Positions 27,447-36,709 of a stretch of 64,000 nucleotides of DNA are shown one piece after another (position 1 is the first letter of the stretch; every line of letters starts with the position of its first letter). The notes under the pieces were generated by a model, which worked only from the letters and a program-made list of their open reading frames with translations, did not search any database and had not been told where the DNA came from. The stretch covers positions 3,219,979-3,283,978 of the forward strand of contig NZ_CP024768.1 of NCBI RefSeq assembly GCF_011395035.1, read 5' to 3'. This DNA comes from Pantoea cypripedii. GTDB taxonomy: Bacteria; Pseudomonadota; Gammaproteobacteria; Enterobacterales; Enterobacteriaceae. The translations under genes and the position numbers were made by a program.

Positions 27447-27940
27447 CCCGCGTCGCGCTGTGCCTGACGCAGCGCTTTTTTCTGCTCACGTCGCATACGG
27501 AAAAAATCACTCAGCATCGCGGCGCATTCTTCCGCCAGCACACCGGATGTCAGCTGGATTTGGTGGTTCATGCCGGGATGACCAATCACATCCAGCAGCG
27601 AACCAACGGCACCGGTCTTTTCATCTTTCGCGCCATACACCAGTCGGGTAATCCGGCTATGCACCATCGCTCCGGCACACATCACACAGGGTTCGAGCGT
27701 GACGTATAACGTGGTGTCCAGCAGGCGATAATTTTCCAGCACTTTCCCCCCCTGACGCAGCGCCATGATTTCAGCATGAGCGGTGGGATCATGCTGACCA
27801 ATTGGCCGGTTCCAGCCTTCGCCAATCACCCTGTCCCCCTGCACCAGTACCGCACCGACCGGCACTTCCCCCTGATCCCACGCCAAACGTGCGAGGCGTA
27901 AAGCGTGACGCATCCAGTATTCATCAGTCTGTGGGTTCAC
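27443..27940 (-). CDS. tadA: tRNA-specific adenosine deaminase
   Basis: 165-residue zinc enzyme that converts A34 to inosine in the anticodon of tRNA-Arg(ACG). Zinc and catalytic motif HAEIMAL (His and Glu near residues 55-57) and PCVMCAGAM (two cysteines near 85-88) are intact; DPTAHAE and the C-terminal FFRMRRE helix match E. coli. Converges with mltF, overlapping by four bases. Confidence 0.96.
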   Translation of the reverse strand: MNPQTDEYWMRHALRLARLAWDQGEVPVGAVLVQGDRVIGEGWNRPIGQHDPTAHAEIMALRQGGKVLENYRLLDTTLYVTLEPCVMCAGAMVHSRITRLVYGAKDEKTGAVGSLLDVIGHPGMNHQIQLTSGVLAEECAAMLSDFFRMRREQKKALRQAQRDAG

Positions 27941-27993
27941 CGGGTAACTCCTGCGGGCAATTAAGGGCGGCGCATTATAGCGAAATAGCGAGG

Positions 27994-28632
27994 TTATTCC
28001 AGCTGCTGCAGCTCACCACGTGGGGTGACGCGCCAGCGATGCTGGCAGAAGAAGAGCAGCGGGTTATCCTGCTTGCTGTCACTGTAGCCACTGTACAATT
28101 GCAGCGGCGTGCCGATTTTCTCCTCCAGCTGCGCCACTTTTTCATGCCCCAGACACCGCATGGCCAGAAGACGCCCACCCCGTCCAGGCTTCATCTGGCT
28201 GGCAATGAGTTGTACGCGCGGCAGAAAGGCCGAATCGAAATACACCTGCTCCACCAGCGATTGCGGCGAGCCGGTGATTAACCAGACATCGGCATCATCG
28301 CTACTGAGATAATCCGTCAGTCGCTGCTGTACCACCGGGAAAGCGGTGACGCGCTGGCGGAACCAGCGAGCAAATTCGGCTTCGCGCTGCAACAGGCGTT
28401 TTTCACTGTGACCGAAGGTGATGGCCCACAGCAACAAACTCATCGGCCAGCGCGCGGCGCGCCCTTTAAACAGTAATCCCGCGCCAATCACCGGCAACAA
28501 TGGCACCACCAGCAGTAAATTCAGCGGCTGGTGTTTCAGCAGATAACGCATAAAGGTGCCGAACATGTCCTGCTGGTGTAGCGTGCCGTCGAGATCAAAA
28601 AACACCACGCGTCGTTGCGTACCCTTTGTCAA
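27994..28632 (-). CDS. pgpC: Phosphatidylglycerophosphatase C
   Basis: 212-residue HAD-superfamily inner-membrane phosphatase that makes phosphatidylglycerol from PGP. HAD motif I is VVFFDLDGTLHQQDMFG near residue 11, motif II is WLITGSPQSL near 115, and the end RWRVTPRGELQQLE is as in E. coli YfhB. One or two hydrophobic segments lie at about 38-60. I chose TTG at 28632: AAGGAG is six bases upstream and the length matches E. coli (211). ATG codons further up give an extension not seen in the family. Confidence 0.9.
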   Translation of the reverse strand: MTKGTQRRVVFFDLDGTLHQQDMFGTFMRYLLKHQPLNLLLVVPLLPVIGAGLLFKGRAARWPMSLLLWAITFGHSEKRLLQREAEFARWFRQRVTAFPVVQQRLTDYLSSDDADVWLITGSPQSLVEQVYFDSAFLPRVQLIASQMKPGRGGRLLAMRCLGHEKVAQLEEKIGTPLQLYSGYSDSKQDNPLLFFCQHRWRVTPRGELQQLE

Positions 28633-28823
28633 ACCTCTCTCCTTCCATTCTGCTTTATCATGCATGCTCTTGAGTGTAGCCAGGTGAACGCGGTCATTTT
28701 TAATTCCAATGACTACAATGCCCGCTGAATAGTTTATTCTTATTGTCGGCAGGCTGCTATGTGACATTCCTTGCCACATTTATCAGGCTAAACAGGCATT
28801 ACGTTCTGAATTAAGGATCGGAA

Positions 28824-29663
28824 ATGAGTTCATTGCTGCGGATTCGTCAGCTTTATCCGCGTCTGGCGCTCAACGAGCGACGTCTGGCGGATTTTTTGTT
28901 GTCACAACCGGACCGGGCACGGCATTTGAGCTCGCAAAAACTGGCGGAAGAATCAGGTGTCAGTCAGTCCAGCGTGGTCAAGTTCGCCCAGAAACTGGGC
29001 TATAGAGGGTTCCCGGCCTTGAAGTTAGCACTGAGCGAATCATTGGCCGACCGTGATGCCATTACCGTTCATAACCATATTCTTAGCGATGACCCGCTAA
29101 AAGTCGTGGGTGAAAAACTGCTGGCTGAGAAGATTTCGGCCATCCGCGCCACGCTGGATATCAATAGCGAAGAGATGCTGCTGGAAACGTTACAGTTGCT
29201 GAAAAATGCCAACCGTATCCTGCTGGTCGGCATTGGCGCATCGGGCCTGGTGGCAAAAGATTTTTCGTGGAAACTGATGAAGATCGGCATCAACGCCGTC
29301 GCCGAGCAGGATATGCACGCGTTGCTTGCCAGCGTACAGGCCATGACAGCGGGCGATGTGCTGCTGGCCATTTCCTATACCGGTGAACGACGCGAAATCA
29401 ATCTTGCCGCCCAGGAGGCTGCGCAGACCGGAGCCGACGTGCTGGCGTTTACCGGGTTCACCCCCAATACGTTGCAGCAGTGCGCCACGCATTGTCTCTA
29501 CACTGTCGCCGAGGAACAAAGCACCCGCAGTGCCGCGATCTCCTCTACCAGTGCTCAGTTGGCCCTGACGGACCTGCTGTTTATGGCGCTGGTGCAGAAT
29601 GACCCTGAGCGCGCCTCCAGCCACATTCGCCACAGTGAAGCGCTGGTGAGAAAGCTGGTGTAA
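28824..29663 (+). CDS. yfhH: MurR/RpiR-family regulator YfhH
   Basis: 279 residues: N-terminal RpiR helix-turn-helix (about 1-77; LAEESGVSQSSVVKFAQKLGYRGFPALK) and a C-terminal SIS sugar-phosphate-binding domain (about 125-260; RILLVGIGASGLVAKDFSWKL). Same position as E. coli yfhH, between divergent pgpC and yfhL. Target genes are unknown; the SIS domain predicts a phosphosugar ligand. Confidence 0.92.
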   Translation: MSSLLRIRQLYPRLALNERRLADFLLSQPDRARHLSSQKLAEESGVSQSSVVKFAQKLGYRGFPALKLALSESLADRDAITVHNHILSDDPLKVVGEKLLAEKISAIRATLDINSEEMLLETLQLLKNANRILLVGIGASGLVAKDFSWKLMKIGINAVAEQDMHALLASVQAMTAGDVLLAISYTGERREINLAAQEAAQTGADVLAFTGFTPNTLQQCATHCLYTVAEEQSTRSAAISSTSAQLALTDLLFMALVQNDPERASSHIRHSEALVRKLV

Positions 29664-29687
29664 CGGGAAAGGTCGCAGGATGCTATC

Positions 29688-29701
29688 TTGCGCTAGCGCA
29701 A
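29688..29701. repeat. 14-base perfect palindrome between yfhH and yfhL
   Basis: TTGCGCTAGCGCAA lies 24 bases after the yfhH stop and about 100 bases before yfhL. It may be a protein-binding site for the yfhL promoter or part of a hairpin; no T run follows. Confidence 0.5.
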
Positions 29702-29801
29702 ATGATGCGGAGAAAAACCAACCGCTCAGATTGGGGTGCAGGCCGGAGTATGCTAAGGTGCGCGCCTTGACTGAATCCTTTTCACCAGATAGCTTGCGAC
29801 C

Positions 29802-30050
29802 ATGGCTTTACTGATTACCCAGCGCTGTATCAACTGCGACATGTGCGAACCGGAGTGCCCGAACCAGGCGATCAGCCTCGGTGACGCCATCTACCAGATT
29901 GACAGCGCTCGTTGCACCGAATGTGTCGGCCATTATGATGTGCCAACCTGCCTGAGTGTATGCCCCATCGATAACACCATCATTCCTGACCCACAGCACC
30001 CCGAAAGTCGCGAGGCGCTGTGGGAGAAATTTGTGGTGCTGCATCACTAG
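29802..30050 (+). CDS. yfhL: Ferredoxin YfhL, 2[4Fe-4S]
   Basis: 82-residue Alvin-type ferredoxin. Cluster ligands are in CINCDMCEPECP (residues 9-20) and CTECVGHYDVPTCLSVCP (37-54), with the characteristic insert between the second-motif cysteines. Nearly the same as E. coli YfhL through FVVLHH. A small soluble electron carrier; its partner enzyme is not established from sequence. The 3' end overlaps convergent acpS by four bases. Confidence 0.95.
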   Translation: MALLITQRCINCDMCEPECPNQAISLGDAIYQIDSARCTECVGHYDVPTCLSVCPIDNTIIPDPQHPESREALWEKFVVLHH

Positions 30051-30427
30051 CTTTCAATGATCACCGTGGCACAGGCGTAGTGACGTTCATCGGCCAGTGT
30101 GACATGAACATGCTGTACGCCAAGCTGCCGGGCAATGTCCGCCGCATGCTGGAAGAAACGTAAGCCTGGTTTACCCAGCGCGTCGTTGTAAACTTCAAAC
30201 TGATTAAATGCCAGACCGCCGCGAATACCGGTGCCAAAGGCTTTTGCCGCCGCTTCTTTCACCGCAAAACGCTTAGCCAGAAAACGCACCGGCTGCTGGT
30301 GCGTCTGGTATTGCTGCCACTCGGCTTCGCTCAGCACCCGCTGCGCCAAACGATCCCCGGAGCGCTCAATAACACCCGCGATGCGCTCAATCTCAACGAT
30401 ATCGGTGCCCAGCCCGAGTATGGCCAT
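30047..30427 (-). CDS. acpS: Holo-[acyl-carrier-protein] synthase
   Basis: 126-residue phosphopantetheinyl transferase that loads CoA-derived 4'-phosphopantetheine onto AcpP. Mg-binding Asp in LGTDIVEIERI (Asp9) and Glu in RFAVKEAAAKAFGTG (near 58) are intact. The start overlaps the pdxJ stop by one base, as in the conserved rnc-era-recO-pdxJ-acpS cluster. Confidence 0.97.
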   Translation of the reverse strand: MAILGLGTDIVEIERIAGVIERSGDRLAQRVLSEAEWQQYQTHQQPVRFLAKRFAVKEAAAKAFGTGIRGGLAFNQFEVYNDALGKPGLRFFQHAADIARQLGVQHVHVTLADERHYACATVIIES

Positions 30428-31158
30428 TAACGGCGCGCTTCCCGCATCAGCTGTTTCATCTCTTTCACCGCGTCAGCCAGACCACTCATCACTGCGCGAC
30501 CAATAATTGCATGGCCGATATTCAGTTCATGCATTTCCGGTAAAGCCGCAATCGGCAGTACGTTGTGGTAGGTCAGTCCGTGGCCCGCATTCACCTTCAG
30601 GCCGAGGCTGGCGGCAAAGGTGGCGGCGATACGAATGCGTTCCAGCTCGGCATCACGTGCCAGCCCTTCAGGCGCTTCCGCATAGGAACCGGTGTGGATT
30701 TCAATGTAAGGCGCACCGCTGGCGACTGCCGCCTCAATCTGACGGTGGTCGGCATCAATAAATAACGAGACCAGAATGCCCGCCTCGCTCAGTTGCCTTA
30801 CCGCAGCATTGATTTTGTCCTGCTGGCCCGCCACGTCGAGACCGCCTTCGGTGGTCACTTCCTGACGCTTTTCCGGCACCAGGCAGCAGAAATGCGGTTT
30901 GATATCGCAGGCAATGCCAACCATCTCATCAGTCACCGCCATTTCCAGGTTCATACGTGTCTGAATGGTGTCTCGCAGAATACGCACATCACGGTCAGTA
31001 ATATGACGACGGTCTTCACGCAGGTGCACGGTGATACCATCCGCCCCTGCCTGTTCGGAGATAAATGCCGCCTGCACCGGATCGGGATAATTGGTGCCAC
31101 GCGCGTTACGTACGGTGGCGATGTGGTCAATGTTGACCCCTAACAGCAACTCAGCCAT
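30427..31158 (-). CDS. pdxJ: Pyridoxine 5'-phosphate synthase
   Basis: 243-residue TIM barrel that condenses 1-deoxyxylulose 5-phosphate with 3-amino-2-oxopropyl phosphate to PNP. Conserved LGVNIDHIATVRNARGTNYPDP at the N-terminus, HLREDRRHI near 46, and NAGHGLTYHNV near 196. Last step of vitamin B6 synthesis de novo. Co-transcribed with acpS (one-base overlap) and 59 bases after recO. Confidence 0.97.
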   Translation of the reverse strand: MAELLLGVNIDHIATVRNARGTNYPDPVQAAFISEQAGADGITVHLREDRRHITDRDVRILRDTIQTRMNLEMAVTDEMVGIACDIKPHFCCLVPEKRQEVTTEGGLDVAGQQDKINAAVRQLSEAGILVSLFIDADHRQIEAAVASGAPYIEIHTGSYAEAPEGLARDAELERIRIAATFAASLGLKVNAGHGLTYHNVLPIAALPEMHELNIGHAIIGRAVMSGLADAVKEMKQLMREARR

Positions 31159-31217
31159 GACAATCCTTAAATGTGTTTAGTGTGTTGAGAGTGTACCGCG
31201 CGACACCTGGACTGGCA

Positions 31218-31946
31218 TCATTCGCTCGCCGCATCCGGCTTCTTTTTCGGCACAAACTGACGAAAGAGTTCCTGACTTTTGAGCGGTTTGCCGCCCAGGT
31301 AAGGCTTCAGCGCCATGCGGGTAAAACGCTTGGCAGCACGCAGGCTATCTGCATCAGGAAAGTCCCGCGCCCATAGCGCCCGCAACTGGCGACCGGTAAA
31401 GCTGCGCTGGTTCACTACCAGGCTGGCAATGAAACCTTTCTCTTCGCGATAGCTGTAGGTCATGCCGTCATCCACTTCTTCGCCACTGCCTGCGCAGTGC
31501 AGGAAATCGACCCCGTATCCCAGGTGACCCAGCAGCGCCAGCTCAAAGCGACGCAACGACGGTTCCGGCGTGCCGCTGGCAGCCGCCAGTGACTGGATAC
31601 AATTCAGGTAATCGAAGAATAACTCAGAGAAAGGAATTTCCTGCTCCAGCACGCGCGACAAGAGTTCATTCACGTACAGGCCACAGTAGAGCGTGATACC
31701 GCTGAGCGGCAGCGCCAGCGATACCGCTTCGGCACTGCGCAGCGTTTTGACTTCGCCACGCCCGCCCCAGCGCACCAGCAGCGGTGTGAAAGGTTGCAAA
31801 GCACCTTTGAGTTGCGAACGGCGCGACCGCGCGCCTTTGGCAAGGACGCGCACGCGCCCTTCGCTTTCGCTAAAGAGATCGAGCAGCAGGCTGGTTTCGC
31901 TATAGGGGCGACTATGCAGCACAAAGGCGCGTTGCCAGCCTTCCAT
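31218..31946 (-). CDS. recO: DNA repair protein RecO
   Basis: 242 residues: N-terminal OB fold (about 1-78; MEGWQRAFVLHSRPYSETSLLLDLFSE) and a C-terminal helical domain. It loads RecA on SSB-coated DNA with RecR (RecFOR gap repair) and anneals strands. The enterobacterial form lacks the four zinc cysteines of Gram-positive RecO, as here. Starts three bases after era. Confidence 0.95.
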   Translation of the reverse strand: MEGWQRAFVLHSRPYSETSLLLDLFSESEGRVRVLAKGARSRRSQLKGALQPFTPLLVRWGGRGEVKTLRSAEAVSLALPLSGITLYCGLYVNELLSRVLEQEIPFSELFFDYLNCIQSLAAASGTPEPSLRRFELALLGHLGYGVDFLHCAGSGEEVDDGMTYSYREEKGFIASLVVNQRSFTGRQLRALWARDFPDADSLRAAKRFTRMALKPYLGGKPLKSQELFRQFVPKKKPDAASE

Positions 31947-31949
31947 CGA

Positions 31950-32855
31950 TTAGAGGTCGTCTACATAACCCAGACTGCGCAGCGCACGTTCGTCGTCTGC
32001 CCAGCCAGATTTGACCTTCACCCAGAGTTCGAGGTGCACTTTGGCCTCAAACATCTCTTCCATATCTTTACGCGCTTCAATACCAATGGTTTTGATTTTG
32101 GCCCCTTTGTTGCCAATCACCATTTTCTTCTGACCATCGCGCTCAACCAGAATCAGGCCGCTGATATCATAGCCGCCACGTTCGTTAGTCTCGAACTTCT
32201 CAATCTCAACGGTAACGGAATAAGGCAGTTCGGCACCGAGGAAACGCATCAGTTTTTCACGGATGATTTCGGAAGCCATAAAGCGCTGGGAGCGGTCAGT
32301 GATGTACTCTTCGGGGAAGTGATGTTCCGCCTGCGGCAGACGCTTACGCACGATCGCCGCAATGGTATCCACGTTCTTGCCAAATTCAGCTGAGATCGGC
32401 ACGATTTCAGCGAAGTTCATCTGCTGGCTGAGGAATTGCAGGTGTGGCAGCAGGATGCTTTTATCCTGGATGTTATCGACTTTGTTAACCGCCAGCACCA
32501 CCGGCACTTTGCCATCACGCAGCTTGTTCAGCACCATTTCGTCATCCGGCGTCCAGCGCGTGCCATCAACCACGAAAATGACCAATTCAACATCACCGAT
32601 AGAACTGCTGGCAGCACGGTTCATCAGGCGGTTAATCGCCCGCTTTTCTTCCATATGCAGCCCGGGGGTATCCACATAGATGGCCTGATATGGCCCTTCA
32701 GTATGAATGCCCATGATACGGTGACGCGTGGTTTGCGGCTTGCGCGAGGTGATCGACACCTTCTGCCCCAGCAACTGGTTCAGCAAGGTGGATTTGCCGA
32801 CGTTCGGTCGGCCAACAATCGCGACAAAGCCGCAATAAGTTTCGTGTTCGCTCAT
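31950..32855 (-). CDS. era: GTPase Era
   Basis: 301 residues. G1 GRPNVGKSTL near 15, G3 DTPGLH near 62, G4 NKVDN near 124; the C-terminal KH domain has VIGNKGAKIKTIG near 242 and ends LGYVDDL. It binds the 3' end of 16S rRNA during 30S assembly and links ribosome maturation to cell-cycle progress. Between rnc and recO, as in the E. coli rnc-era-recO operon. Confidence 0.98.
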   Translation of the reverse strand: MSEHETYCGFVAIVGRPNVGKSTLLNQLLGQKVSITSRKPQTTRHRIMGIHTEGPYQAIYVDTPGLHMEEKRAINRLMNRAASSSIGDVELVIFVVDGTRWTPDDEMVLNKLRDGKVPVVLAVNKVDNIQDKSILLPHLQFLSQQMNFAEIVPISAEFGKNVDTIAAIVRKRLPQAEHHFPEEYITDRSQRFMASEIIREKLMRFLGAELPYSVTVEIEKFETNERGGYDISGLILVERDGQKKMVIGNKGAKIKTIGIEARKDMEEMFEAKVHLELWVKVKSGWADDERALRSLGYVDDL

Positions 32856-32900
32856 TCGAGTCCTGACTTAATCAGCACCGGTCAGGGTGCTGCGATGTGA

Positions 32901-33581
32901 CTATTCGAGGCCGAGTTTAATCAGCGCTTGTTCGGCAGCGGCCTGTTCCGCTTTACGGCGGCTGGAGCCTACGCCCACCACCGGCTCTGCCATGCCACTC
33001 ACCTGACAGTGAATGGTAAATTCCTGATCGTGGGCTTCACCACGCACCTGCACCACCAGGTAAGACGGTAAGGGCAGATGGCGTCCCTGCAGATATTCCT
33101 GCAGGCGTGTTTTCGGATCTTTTTGCTTATCGCCCGGACTGATTTGCTCCAGTCGCGTTTGATACCAGTCGAGAATCAATTTTTCGACGGTTTGAATCGT
33201 GCTGTCGAGGAAAATGCCACCAATCAGTGCTTCCACGGTATCAGCCAGAATCGATTCGCGACGAAAACCGCCGCTTTTCAATTCACCCGGACCGAGACGT
33301 AAACACTCGCCGAGATCAAACTCCCGTGCCATTTCAGCCAGCGTGTTACCACGTACCAGCGTAGCGCGCATGCGGCTCATATCGCCCTCATCAACACGCG
33401 GAAAGCGTTGATAAAGTGCGTTAGCAATCACATAGCTGAGAATTGAATCGCCAAGAAATTCAAGACGCTCGTTATGTTTACTGCTGGCACTGCGGTGAGT
33501 CAGCGCCTGTTGCAGTAGTTCCGGATGAGTAAAAGTGTAGCCCAGTTTGCGCTGTAGCTTGTTAATGAGGATGGGGTTCAT
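32901..33581 (-). CDS. rnc: Ribonuclease III
   Basis: 226-residue dsRNA endonuclease: RNase III domain with NERLEFLGDSILS (Glu38/Asp45-type metal ligands) and DTVEALIGGIFLD (Asp/Glu near 114-117), and a C-terminal dsRBD (about 156-225, ending EQALIKLGLE). ATG at 33581 (MNPILINKLQRKLGY) matches E. coli; the upstream in-frame stretch is leader. The leader holds two strong hairpins that may be the self-cleavage site used for autoregulation. Confidence 0.97.
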   Translation of the reverse strand: MNPILINKLQRKLGYTFTHPELLQQALTHRSASSKHNERLEFLGDSILSYVIANALYQRFPRVDEGDMSRMRATLVRGNTLAEMAREFDLGECLRLGPGELKSGGFRRESILADTVEALIGGIFLDSTIQTVEKLILDWYQTRLEQISPGDKQKDPKTRLQEYLQGRHLPLPSYLVVQVRGEAHDQEFTIHCQVSGMAEPVVGVGSSRRKAEQAAAEQALIKLGLE

Positions 33582-33663
33582 GCGATTCCAGTTCTTCTGT
33601 GCGTCTGTCACTCTGCATACGAAACGGGGCTGAGGTTCCAGCACGTTCCGTTTCGTGTGCACT

Positions 33664-33709
33664 GGCTCCCCGCAGGGAGCCAACCGTTTTGCCCGCTATG
33701 CGGGCCTGT
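33664..33709 (-). promoter_or_regulatory. Tandem hairpins in the rnc leader / after lepB
   Basis: GGCTCCC/GGGAGCC (33664-33681) and GCCCGC/GCGGGC (33691-33705) lie between lepB and rnc. In E. coli the rnc leader is cut by RNase III itself in a stem-loop; these could serve that role or act as a processing site between lepB and rnc. There is no T run, so a terminator is unlikely. Confidence 0.45.
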
Positions 33710-33711
33710 TA

Positions 33712-34683
33712 TCAGTGAATACCGCCGATACGACTCAGTCGCACGCCGGTTGGCCACTGTCCTTCCTGTTTCTCAAAGCTCATCCAGATAGCGACCGCTT
33801 TACCGACCAGATTACGCTCGGGTACAAAGCCCCAGTAGCGGCTGTCGGCGCTGTTATCACGGTTATCGCCCATCATGAAGTATTGCCCCTGCGGCACAAT
33901 CCAGGTGGACTGTGGCTCGCCAGGCTGCTGATAGTACATGCTCGCCTGACTCTGCGCTTCGTTAACCAGCAGGATGTCATGCGTCACGTTGCCCAGCGTC
34001 TCTTTACGTGTACCGAGACGCAGGCCACCACGCATGGTTTCGCCCGGCGGTACCTGGAAGAAGCCGTTACCGGTTTCATTACCATCGAAGCCGCTGAAAG
34101 TCTGAATAAAGCTACTCGGTTCGATATTGGTGTAGGTAATCGGCAACGCGGTGTCGCATTTGCTCCCCGCACAGCCCGGATTAACCGTCAACGTTTTGCT
34201 ATAAGGATCGTAGACCACTTTGTCGCCCGGTAAACCGATAACGCGTTTGATGTAATCCATGCTCGGATCTTTCGGGTATTTAAATACCGCGACATCACCA
34301 CGTTGCGGATGACCGGTTGGGATCAGCGTGGTTTGCGTGATCGGATCTTTCAGCCCATAGGCAAACTTCTCAACGAGAATGAAGTCACCAATCAGCAGGG
34401 TTGGCATCATCGAACCAGATGGGATCTGGAACGGCTCATACACGAAAGAGCGCACAATAAACACCACCGCCAGCACCGGAAAAACCGATGCTGCCGTTTC
34501 CACCCAGCCAGGCTGCGCGGAGACTTTCGCCAGCGTTTTTCCATCCAGCGTGTTGCCGGCTTGCGCCTGTGCAGCAGCCTGCTTAACACGACGCGCCGGT
34601 GCCCATTTAAAACGATCAATACACCAGATAACACCGGTTACCAGGGTGGCGATCGCCAGAATCAGGGCGAACATATTAGCCAT
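33712..34683 (-). CDS. lepB: Signal peptidase I
   Basis: 323-residue inner-membrane protease that removes Sec and Tat signal peptides. It has two N-terminal membrane segments (about 4-22 and 62-80), then the periplasmic catalytic domain with Ser91 in QIPSGSMMPTL and Lys146 in DYIKRVIGLPGDK, and the MGDNRDNSADSRYWG box near residue 272. Ends RLSRIGGIH as in E. coli. Nine bases after lepA, in the same operon. Confidence 0.98.
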   Translation of the reverse strand: MANMFALILAIATLVTGVIWCIDRFKWAPARRVKQAAAQAQAGNTLDGKTLAKVSAQPGWVETAASVFPVLAVVFIVRSFVYEPFQIPSGSMMPTLLIGDFILVEKFAYGLKDPITQTTLIPTGHPQRGDVAVFKYPKDPSMDYIKRVIGLPGDKVVYDPYSKTLTVNPGCAGSKCDTALPITYTNIEPSSFIQTFSGFDGNETGNGFFQVPPGETMRGGLRLGTRKETLGNVTHDILLVNEAQSQASMYYQQPGEPQSTWIVPQGQYFMMGDNRDNSADSRYWGFVPERNLVGKAVAIWMSFEKQEGQWPTGVRLSRIGGIH

Positions 34684-34692
34684 TGAGGTTCC

Positions 34693-36492
34693 TTATTTGC
34701 TGTCTTTACCGACATGCAGAATGGCAAGGAATGCTTCCTGCGGCAGCTCAACGTTACCGACCTGCTTCATTCGCTTCTTACCGTCCTTCTGCTTCTGCAA
34801 CAGTTTTTTCTTACGGCTGACGTCACCGCCATAGCATTTCGCCAGAACGTTTTTACGCAGCTGCTTGACTGTTGAGCGAGCGATAATGTGGTTGCCAATT
34901 GCTGCCTGAATCGCGATATCGAACTGCTGTCGTGGGATCAGTTCTTTCATCTTCTCCACCAGATCACGGCCACGATATTGCGAGTTATCACGGTGAGTAA
35001 TCAGCGCCAGCGCATCGACACGTTCTGAGTTGATCAGCACGTCGACACGCACCATGTCAGAGGCCTGGAAACGTTTGAAGTTATAATCCAGTGAAGCATA
35101 GCCGCGTGACGTTGATTTCAGACGGTCAAAGAAGTCGAGGACCACTTCTGCCATCGGGATTTCGTAAGTCAGCGCAACCTGGTTGCCGTGGTAAACCATA
35201 TTTGTCTGAACACCACGCTTCTCGATGCACAGCGTAATGACGTTGCCCAGATATTCCTGTGGCAGCAGCATATGACACTCGGCGATCGGTTCGCGCAGTT
35301 CTTCAATATTATTCAGCGGCGGTAGCTTCGACGGGCTGTCGACATACACCACTTCGCCATCTGTGGTTTCCACTTCGTACACCACGGTCGGTGCGGTGGT
35401 GATCAGATCGAGATCGTATTCACGCTCCAGACGTTCCTGGATGATCTCCATATGCAGCAGGCCAAGGAAGCCACAGCGGAAGCCGAAGCCCAGCGCGGTG
35501 GAGCTTTCCGGCTCGTAAAACAGCGATGCATCGTTCAGGCTGAGTTTGCCCAGCGCATCGCGGAAGGCTTCGTAATCGTCAGAGCTGACCGGGAACAGAC
35601 CGGCGTATACCTGCGGCTTCACTTTTTTGAAGCCCGGCAGCGCTTTATCCGCAGGGTTGCGTTGCAGCGTCAGGGTATCACCCACTGGCGCACCGAGAAT
35701 GTCTTTAATGGCGCAGACCAGCCAGCCTACCTCACCGCATTTCAGTTCGGTGCGATCGACTTGCTTCGGCGTGAAAATCCCCAGGCGCTCAGCGTTATAC
35801 ACCTGGCCGGTGCTGATCACTTTTACTTTGTCGCCTTTACGCAGCGTACCGTTCTTGATACGAATCAGCGACACCACGCCAAGGTAGTTATCGAACCATG
35901 AGTCGATGATCAACGCCTGCAGCGGAGCATCCGGATCGCCCTGCGGCGGCGGAATGTCACGCACCAGACGTTCCAGCACTTCCGGCACACCAACGCCGGT
36001 TTTCGCTGAACAGCGCACGGCATCCGTCGCATCGATACCGACGATATCTTCAATCTCTTCCGCCACACGCTCCGGGTCGGCCGCAGGCAGGTCGATCTTG
36101 TTCAGTACCGGTACCACTTCCAGATCCATTTCCATTGCGGTGTAGCAGTTCGCCAGCGTTTGTGCTTCAACGCCCTGACCTGCATCGACCACCAGCAACG
36201 CCCCTTCACAGGCCGCCAGAGAACGTGATACTTCATAGGAGAAGTCAACGTGTCCGGGGGTATCGATAAAATTGAGCTGGTAAGTTTCACCGTTCAGCGC
36301 TTTGTAATCGAGCGTAACACTCTGCGCTTTGATGGTAATGCCGCGCTCACGTTCCAAATCCATTGAATCCAGAACCTGCGCTGCCATCTCACGATCGCTC
36401 AGGCCACCACAAATTTGGATCAAACGGTCGGAGAGCGTCGATTTGCCGTGGTCGATATGAGCGATGATGGAGAAATTTCTTATGTGCTTCAT
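34693..36492 (-). CDS. lepA: Elongation factor 4 (LepA)
   Basis: 599-residue translational GTPase. G1 AHIDHGKSTL near 10, G3 DTPGHVDF near 75, G4 NKIDLP near 131, then EF-G-like domains and the LepA-specific C-terminal domain (KCYGGDVSRKKKLLQKQKDGKKRM near 560). It binds ribosomes and is implicated in 30S biogenesis and in rescue of stalled elongation. First gene of lepA-lepB; 217 bases after rseC. Confidence 0.98.
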   Translation of the reverse strand: MKHIRNFSIIAHIDHGKSTLSDRLIQICGGLSDREMAAQVLDSMDLERERGITIKAQSVTLDYKALNGETYQLNFIDTPGHVDFSYEVSRSLAACEGALLVVDAGQGVEAQTLANCYTAMEMDLEVVPVLNKIDLPAADPERVAEEIEDIVGIDATDAVRCSAKTGVGVPEVLERLVRDIPPPQGDPDAPLQALIIDSWFDNYLGVVSLIRIKNGTLRKGDKVKVISTGQVYNAERLGIFTPKQVDRTELKCGEVGWLVCAIKDILGAPVGDTLTLQRNPADKALPGFKKVKPQVYAGLFPVSSDDYEAFRDALGKLSLNDASLFYEPESSTALGFGFRCGFLGLLHMEIIQERLEREYDLDLITTAPTVVYEVETTDGEVVYVDSPSKLPPLNNIEELREPIAECHMLLPQEYLGNVITLCIEKRGVQTNMVYHGNQVALTYEIPMAEVVLDFFDRLKSTSRGYASLDYNFKRFQASDMVRVDVLINSERVDALALITHRDNSQYRGRDLVEKMKELIPRQQFDIAIQAAIGNHIIARSTVKQLRKNVLAKCYGGDVSRKKKLLQKQKDGKKRMKQVGNVELPQEAFLAILHVGKDSK

Positions 36493-36676
36493 TTATATGA
36501 ATATCTTCACGTAGAACAGCAGTTGAATACTTGAGCACAGACACATTCAGGAAACGGTATTTTACCTGGAACCCTGTCAGCCTCATTAATGACGACGCAT
36601 ATTACACTGTTAACGCCTTGCGTTAAAGAATGGAACAGCGGGGAATCGCAACAGAATTAAGCGGCTAAGCGCGCAT

Positions 36677-36700
36677 AAAAAGGCCGCGATTGACGCGGCC
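36677..36700 (-). terminator. Terminator after rseC
   Basis: Stem GGCCGCG/CGCGGCC (36682-36700) with a five-base loop and TTTTT following on the minus strand. It closes the rpoE-rseABC operon. Confidence 0.88.
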
Positions 36701-36709
36701 CGGCAAGAA